Shown: positions 58,970 through 64,000 of the stretch, one piece after another
Position numbering within the stretch: position 1 is the stretch's first letter
Layout: every line of letters starts with the position of its first letter
From: Phytophthora quininea
Lineage: Eukaryota; Oomycota; Peronosporomycetes; Peronosporales; Peronosporaceae
Length of the DNA stretch: 64,000 bases
Assembly: GCA_011947345.1 (NCBI GenBank)
Contig: JAAVTG010000562.1
Coordinates: forward strand, 186,001-250,000
Reading direction: 5' to 3'
Translations under genes and position numbers: made by a program
Notes under the pieces: generated by a model
The model's input: the letters and a program-made list of their open reading frames with translations, nothing else
What the model was told of the DNA's origin: nothing
Databases searched by the model: none

Positions 58970-61490
58970 AGGCACTTCAGGTGGCCCGAACGCGGGTGAT
59001 GTGGAGTCTGGTGTGACGCTAGCGTCGCGCGGGCACGTCTGCTGCGGATGCGAATTAGCCTGGTGCGTCGGTCAACGGCGCGTCTGGCAGTGTGACGATG
59101 GGAAGCGGTGGCTCTGCAAGCAGCACGTCTGGGTCCGTGGCTGTGGTCGGCGGCTCCAGCGCTGCAGACAGCGGCGGCTCTGTGTCGGTGCATGGTGGCC
59201 ACAGTGGCGGTGATTCTGTGGGCGGCTCTGTGACGTTGCAGAGTGGCTCGAGTGCCGCAGACGCTGCCAGTGGTTTTATCGATATTGGGAGCGGGGCTGC
59301 GGCAAGGTCAGGCGCTAGTGGCAACATCAGTGTTTGCAAGGGCAGCGCGGTGTACGGCGCGTCAGGGACACTGTCGGTGGTGTCTGGGGACAGCTCCAGC
59401 GCTTCAAGCGGCGACATACTCGTCGCGAGCGGTCTTTCGACATCGTGCATCCGCGGCGGCTCAACCGGCCGCGCGAATGCACGCGGAGGCTTCATGTCAT
59501 CCGGCCCGGATGGCGTGGTGAGCCTGGTGAGTGGTGTTCGTCGCAGTGCTGGCGGCGGGGTAGTGGACATAGCTGCCGGTGGCAGCACTAGAGAGAGTGT
59601 GGGTGGCGGCAACGGAACGTGCGCGGCGGGCCTTTGAGTGGATCCTCGGGCGAAGCTGGCGGCGTCTCTCTGTCTGGCGGCGTGGGTTCGTCTGGCCCGA
59701 CCATCGGGGAGGTGTTTCTCTCGACGGCGGCATGAGTGGCGCTGGTGTGGGCGGCCGTGTGGCTATCTCTTCTAGCGCCGGTTTGCTCGGAAGTGGTTCC
59801 GTGCGTGTTGCGACCGGTGTGAGTTTGACGGGGATAGTCCGAGCGGCGCCGTGTCGGTCAGTAGCGGTGAGTCCGCGGACGCGGCTTCGGGCGACGTGAG
59901 TGTGTCGTCGGGGCCTTCTTCGTCGAGCTTCAGTGGAAATGTGTCTGTGGCGTCTGGCTCTGCAGGCGGAACGGCCGGCAACGTGTCGGTGTCGGGAGGC
60001 TCTAGCAGCTCGTCGACGGGAGGTGTCGTGTCCGTGGTGAGCGGCGGCGTCTCGAGCGGCGGCGTCTCGAGCGGCGCTGTGTCTGTTGGTAGCGCTGCAT
60101 CGAGTGGCGCGTCGGTTTCTGGCGCGGTGTCGTTGGTGTCTGGGGAAACTGTGGCTGGCGCGTCCGGCGCTGTGAGTGTGGCGAGCGGGTCTAGCGCCAG
60201 CTCGAACGGCGGCGCGCTGGATGTGGTCGGCGGGTCTAGTGGTGGTGCTGGGGATGGAGGCACCATCACAGTGGCCGGTGGCAACACGTTGACGGGAGAT
60301 GCCGGCTCCGTTAAGGTGAGCGGCGGATTATCTTAGTCAAGCGGCTTGGGAGGCTCGGTCAGTGTGTCTGGCGGGTCGTCGACGGACGGCTCCGGAGGTG
60401 ACGTGACAATCGCTAGTGGTGCTTCCGGGAGTGGTGTTGCCGGAAGCAGTGTGGCCGTCCGTAGCGGCTCCGGCGGTGGCCTGCGCATCATCCAAGGCGA
60501 CAGCGTCGCGGTTGGCAGCGATGTGGAGCTGCGCGGCGGCGCTGTGAGGAGCTCGTCTCCTGCACAGAAAGTGAAGATCGTGGGGTCTCCGAACGCGCTA
60601 GGCGACGGAGGCGATGTGTCGGTTGAGGCCGGGTCGTCTGATGCGAGTGCCGGTGGGTCTGTGTCTGTGACCAGCGGCGTCGGCGCCTCGACTAGTGGCA
60701 ACGTGATCGTGTCGACCGGCGTGGTGTCGGGTGGATCGAGTGGCGATGTCGCTGTGAGCACGAGTGCTAGTAGTGTCTCGAGTGGGTCTGTCGGAATCGC
60801 GAGCGGGTCCGGCGAGACTCGTGCTGGGTCCATCGACGTATCCAGGGGTTCGTCTGGAAGCGGAGAAGGCTCTGGCATTTCTGTGGTTGGCGGCGCGTCC
60901 AACGCGTCGACCGGTGGCAATGTGACGATCGTCAGCGGCGAGGGCGTATCGACCGAGAGCGGCACGGTGGTAGTGCGTTCTCACGCCGGCACAGGCAGCG
61001 CCGTCAGTGGGTCCGTGTCGCTGTCGAGCGGTCCGACGGATGACGGTTCGTCTGGCTTGGTCTCGATCACGTCTGGCTCATCGATGAGAGGACCCAGTGG
61101 ACCGTTGCGCGTCGGCGGTGGCGACGCTGGCGACTCTGGCGGGTCTGTGAGCGTGTCTGGAGGCAGCAGCTCCGGCGCGTCTGGGTCCGGCGGTGTGACC
61201 GGTTTGAGTGGAGGTGCTAGTGCAACGGGCGGCACCGTGACGGTGGCTGCTGGTTTGAGCTCGGCTGGCGACTGGGCTTCGCTATCTCTGACGAGTGGAG
61301 AAGGGTCCGCCGGCAGGACTGGACCCGTGGCTGCAGACAGCGGTGGCTCTGTGTCGGTGCACACGCGACTGCACGCGGAGGCTCCGTGTCTGTGTCATCC
61401 GGCCCGGATGGCGTGGTGAGCCTGGTGAGTGGTGTCCGTCGAAGTGCCGGCGGCGGGGTAGTGGACATAGGCCGGTGGCAGCACTAGAGA
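58970..61490 (+). pseudogene. Gly/Ser/Val beta-solenoid-like repeat ORF, copy B
   Basis: Mirror of the ORF at 51095-53615 with the same repeat pieces (181 and 357 codons identical) and the same TAG at 60334-60336. Here the middle piece is split further because a run of five G in copy A (52752-52756) is four at 59830-59833. That only this differs, in a run, suggests a sequencing gap rather than a mutation. The shared TAG predates or is copied with both arms. Confidence 0.55.
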
Positions 61491-61900
61491 GAGTGTGGGT
61501 GCGGCAACGTGAACGTGCGCGGCGTCTGGAAAGGTGACCGGCAGCGCTGGTGGTACGGCTTGTGCAGTCGTAAGGTGGTTTGAGAGATGGAATCGTAACA
61601 TTCGTGGTGCGGTGACGTCTACTGGCCGCTGATACGACGTTATTGGTGGTGAAAGGAGGAAGCAGAGCACACTTTTGATCGGCGTCAGCGAGTTGTCTGT
61701 CGTTTGGCCTTTCATACGTTTAACGGAGCCCAGCGACGAGATGAAATACGGCGCATCCAATCGGATCCGATCCGATCCGATCCGATCAGACTCGGGCTTC
61801 ATATTCCCGCTGGCGGCGATCAAAATCATTTTCGCATTTGCGAGCTAGTGCGAAGCCGTTCACCCCCCTCTCTCCTCTCCTGGAGCTATCACTTCACAAC

Positions 61901-63940
61901 ATGGAGGAGCAAGAGAACTCAAGCACAAACATGTCTTCTAGCACCTCGCAGGGATCGCAAACACAAAAAGATCTGACGTCTGGACATATATCCACGAAAA
62001 CAACAAGGGATCATATGCCTGTCTACTCTGTTCTGCTGACTCAGGGCCTCACTGGAGTACTTGCGCGCACTCTACATTTCGTCGCCATCTCAGACAGAAG
62101 CACCCAGAAGTTTATGGCGGCGTCAATAAGAAATCCCGACAGCCTGACTTACTGGACTTTGGCTTCGAGCGCTTCGTGAAGCAGCGAACTTTGGACAAGG
62201 ATGCTGTCGATGCTGAGTTGGTAGCTTTAATCGTGAAATCTTCACTCCCACTAAACTTGGTTGAGAAGGATGAGTTTCGCTCCTTCTGCGAGTCACTCAA
62301 TCCGGACTACACGCCACCGACGCGCAAGACTGTGCGTAAAGATTATGGAGCGTTGGGCGTGTGAGAAGGCACTCGTGAGACGTGAATTACTGCAAGGAGT
62401 TGCAAACTGCCGTGCTGCACTTACCACCGATATGTGGACTTCGGCGGCTAACAAAGGGTACATGGTTATCACCATGCATTTTATTGACGACGACTGGAAT
62501 ATCCGATCTGTTATGGTCGGCTTTACGAGAGTGGAATACCCTCACTCCGGCAATAGGCTCGCGCAGCACCTGCTCGACACCGTCCGTGCGATGGATCAGT
62601 CCTCGTTACAAAATTGTGGACAATCACAACGGACAACGCTAGCAACAATGGCACAATGGTTACCGCAATTAACAAGGAACTGGAAGGCGAAGTTGCTAGC
62701 AATGAAGGTTTGAGGATTTCTGATCCGCCATCAGGGCCTGGACAGACCCCTACGCATCCTTTAAAGGTCGTTCAAGTGCGCTGCCTGGCTCATGTGTTTC
62801 AACTGGCAGTCAAAGAAGGTCTCAAACAATGTCCAATAATGGACGACGGCGTGGGTATAATCCGTGACATCCTGAAGAAGATATCGGACTCGCCGTCACT
62901 TCTAGAGGCGCTACAAAAGTGTGCACATCTATAGATGTAGCGTTTGTAGCACCAGCACTAGACTGTGTGACGCGATGGAACAGCACGCTAACGATGCTAG
63001 CTTCAGCACGCTCTTTAAAGGAGGCAATTCAAGAGCTTCAACGCAGAATTCGGGGGAAACACGAAGGCTACAAAGAATTCATCATTGGGCCAAGCGATCG
63101 GCTCGCTGAGTCGATACCAGAGGCAACATGGGGGTACTTGGCGGAGCTCGCAAGGTTCCTCAGACCAATTAAGGCTGCAACTACAATGATGTCTGGCAAA
63201 AACTACCCCACCTTTGGCGTCGCGTTATTGGTTTTGACCTCGTCTCGAAACACGCGGCCAAGACGAAAGATACTGCTGCCTCTTGGTATACGAAAGACTT
63301 TGCGCGCGCCTTCAAACAGAAGCTTGACGAGTACATACCGCACGTCAAGACTAGAGAGCACAGATTGCTGCCGTCCTTGATCCACGGGTAAGTCCCACCT
63401 AGTCAAGATTGGCATTGAAATCGCCGACGCGAAACGTATCGTCGAAGCAGAGTTCGAATCCCAGTATCGGTATGAGCACGAGAGAAGAGAAGCAAGCGCT
63501 AGAGCGATGATGCAAACGCAAGAACAAGAAGAAGAAGTCGAAGACGAGGAAGCTTTGGCTCACTTATGGATGAACACCTCGGCTTGGTTACGCCTGAACG
63601 CGATATTGGTGAATCTTTCGCAAGTGAGTTAAGTAGGTGGCTTGACCATAAAGACACGACTATGGCCATGAAAACACCAAGCAGAAACGTATGCCGATGG
63701 ATGAGAGATGAAGCGTCGTCGTTCCCGCGTGTACAGATGATGGCACGAGATTATCTTGCTGTAATGGCAACCTCAGTGCCTAGCGAACAAGCATTTTCTG
63801 CATCAGGAACTACAATCACCAAACGACGCGCTCGACTTAAGGACGATGCCATCTCAGCCATGTTGGAGTTGCAAGCATTTCTTGGATTCAATGCAACCTC
63901 CGGTGATGTCCATGCTGATCCTGTCGACCTTCGCTGGTAA
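61901..63940 (+). pseudogene. hAT transposase, copy B
   Basis: Mirror of copy A from ATG 61901 to the stop at 63940, with the BED finger, TDMWTS, TTDNASNN and the SEQAFSASG dimerisation end. Frame breaks differ from copy A at base runs (62338-62340, 62601-62602, 63052-63056, 63557-63558). Taken together, the two copies show that most breaks are not shared, so the gene could be intact in the real genome. Confidence 0.85.
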
Positions 63941-64000
63941 TACAGAAGCAGAAGCTCCTTCCATCATTCATTTTTCAATTACTAGCAGCGGTTCACTTCA

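Larger units (their letters stand above)
58595..64000 (+). mobile_element. hAT transposon B, inverted copy, cut by window end
   Basis: It begins with the same TAGAGTTGGGTAA terminus at 58595-58607 and the same subterminal GATCCGAT words. It carries the repeat ORF and the transposase in the same order from this end as hAT A. The window ends about 60 bases past the transposase, at the point matching 48580 of A. Whether the elongation factor 3 fragment is also present cannot be seen. Confidence 0.85.

Noticed and set aside
48580..64000. Simple fold-back (hairpin) sequencing artefact as the cause of the inverted arms
   Set aside because: A 4.6 kb unique segment with several genes separates the arms, and the arms end exactly at a transposon terminus with 8 bp target-site logic. 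A misjoined assembly at the repeats remains possible and is stated as an alternative.

Overview
The window looks like nuclear DNA of an oomycete, most likely Phytophthora or a close relative. It holds a secreted RXLR-dEER effector gene and oomycete-type FYVE/START and acyl-CoA-binding/FYVE/PH proteins. It also has a bZIP with a non-canonical DNA-contact residue, CTCATT-type initiator elements upstream of two genes, and few, short introns (about 55-100 bp). Conserved genes sit in compact islands between long stretches of decayed transposons.

Layout. 1-21.2 kb is repeat-dominated: a degenerate CCAGGATC repeat field, eroded ORFs, a DUF7869-type transposase gene, and two Helitrons facing each other tail to tail with a host-like fragment between their 3' sides. 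A Cys/Gly repeat ORF, a LINE 3' end and the effector follow. 21.3-27.3 kb is a core island: PIG-N/MCD4 (GPI anchor), a PP2C phosphatase and MED4 (Mediator). 27.4-32.8 kb holds ankyrin remnants, a bZIP gene split by a small inverted-repeat element carrying a D-lactate dehydrogenase fragment, and a broken gene of unknown function. 32.9-36.4 kb has intact NFS1 (iron-sulfur clusters) and a palmitoyl-protein thioesterase. 38.8-45.7 kb has a Tyr/Ser/Pro-rich ORF, an ACBP-FYVE-PH protein, MCM6 (replication licensing) and a START-FYVE protein.

The most striking structure runs from 46.4 kb to the window end. Two near-identical hAT transposons (A 46396-53990; B 58595 to beyond 64000) lie in opposite orientation around a 4.6 kb unique segment. 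A carries, besides a BED-finger hAT transposase, an elongation factor 3 fragment and a Gly/Ser-rich beta-solenoid-like repeat ORF; the part of B that is visible repeats the last two. The 8 bp next to the outer end of A (ACTGCTGC) is the reverse complement of the 8 bp next to the inner end of B (GCAGCAGT). This is what is expected if the unique segment was flipped, in the genome or in the assembly, by exchange between the two inverted copies. It predicts ACCAGACC just past the far end of B.

A caveat for the whole annotation: single-base length changes, often in short base runs, break nearly every multi-kilobase gene, including single-copy essential ones (MCM6, PIG-N, MED4). They also account for nearly all differences I found between the two hAT arms. 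Many 'pseudogene' calls may therefore reflect draft-sequence errors. Exceptions are genes with truncations, lost motifs or in-frame stops shared by both arms. Start sites were chosen at ATG codons.
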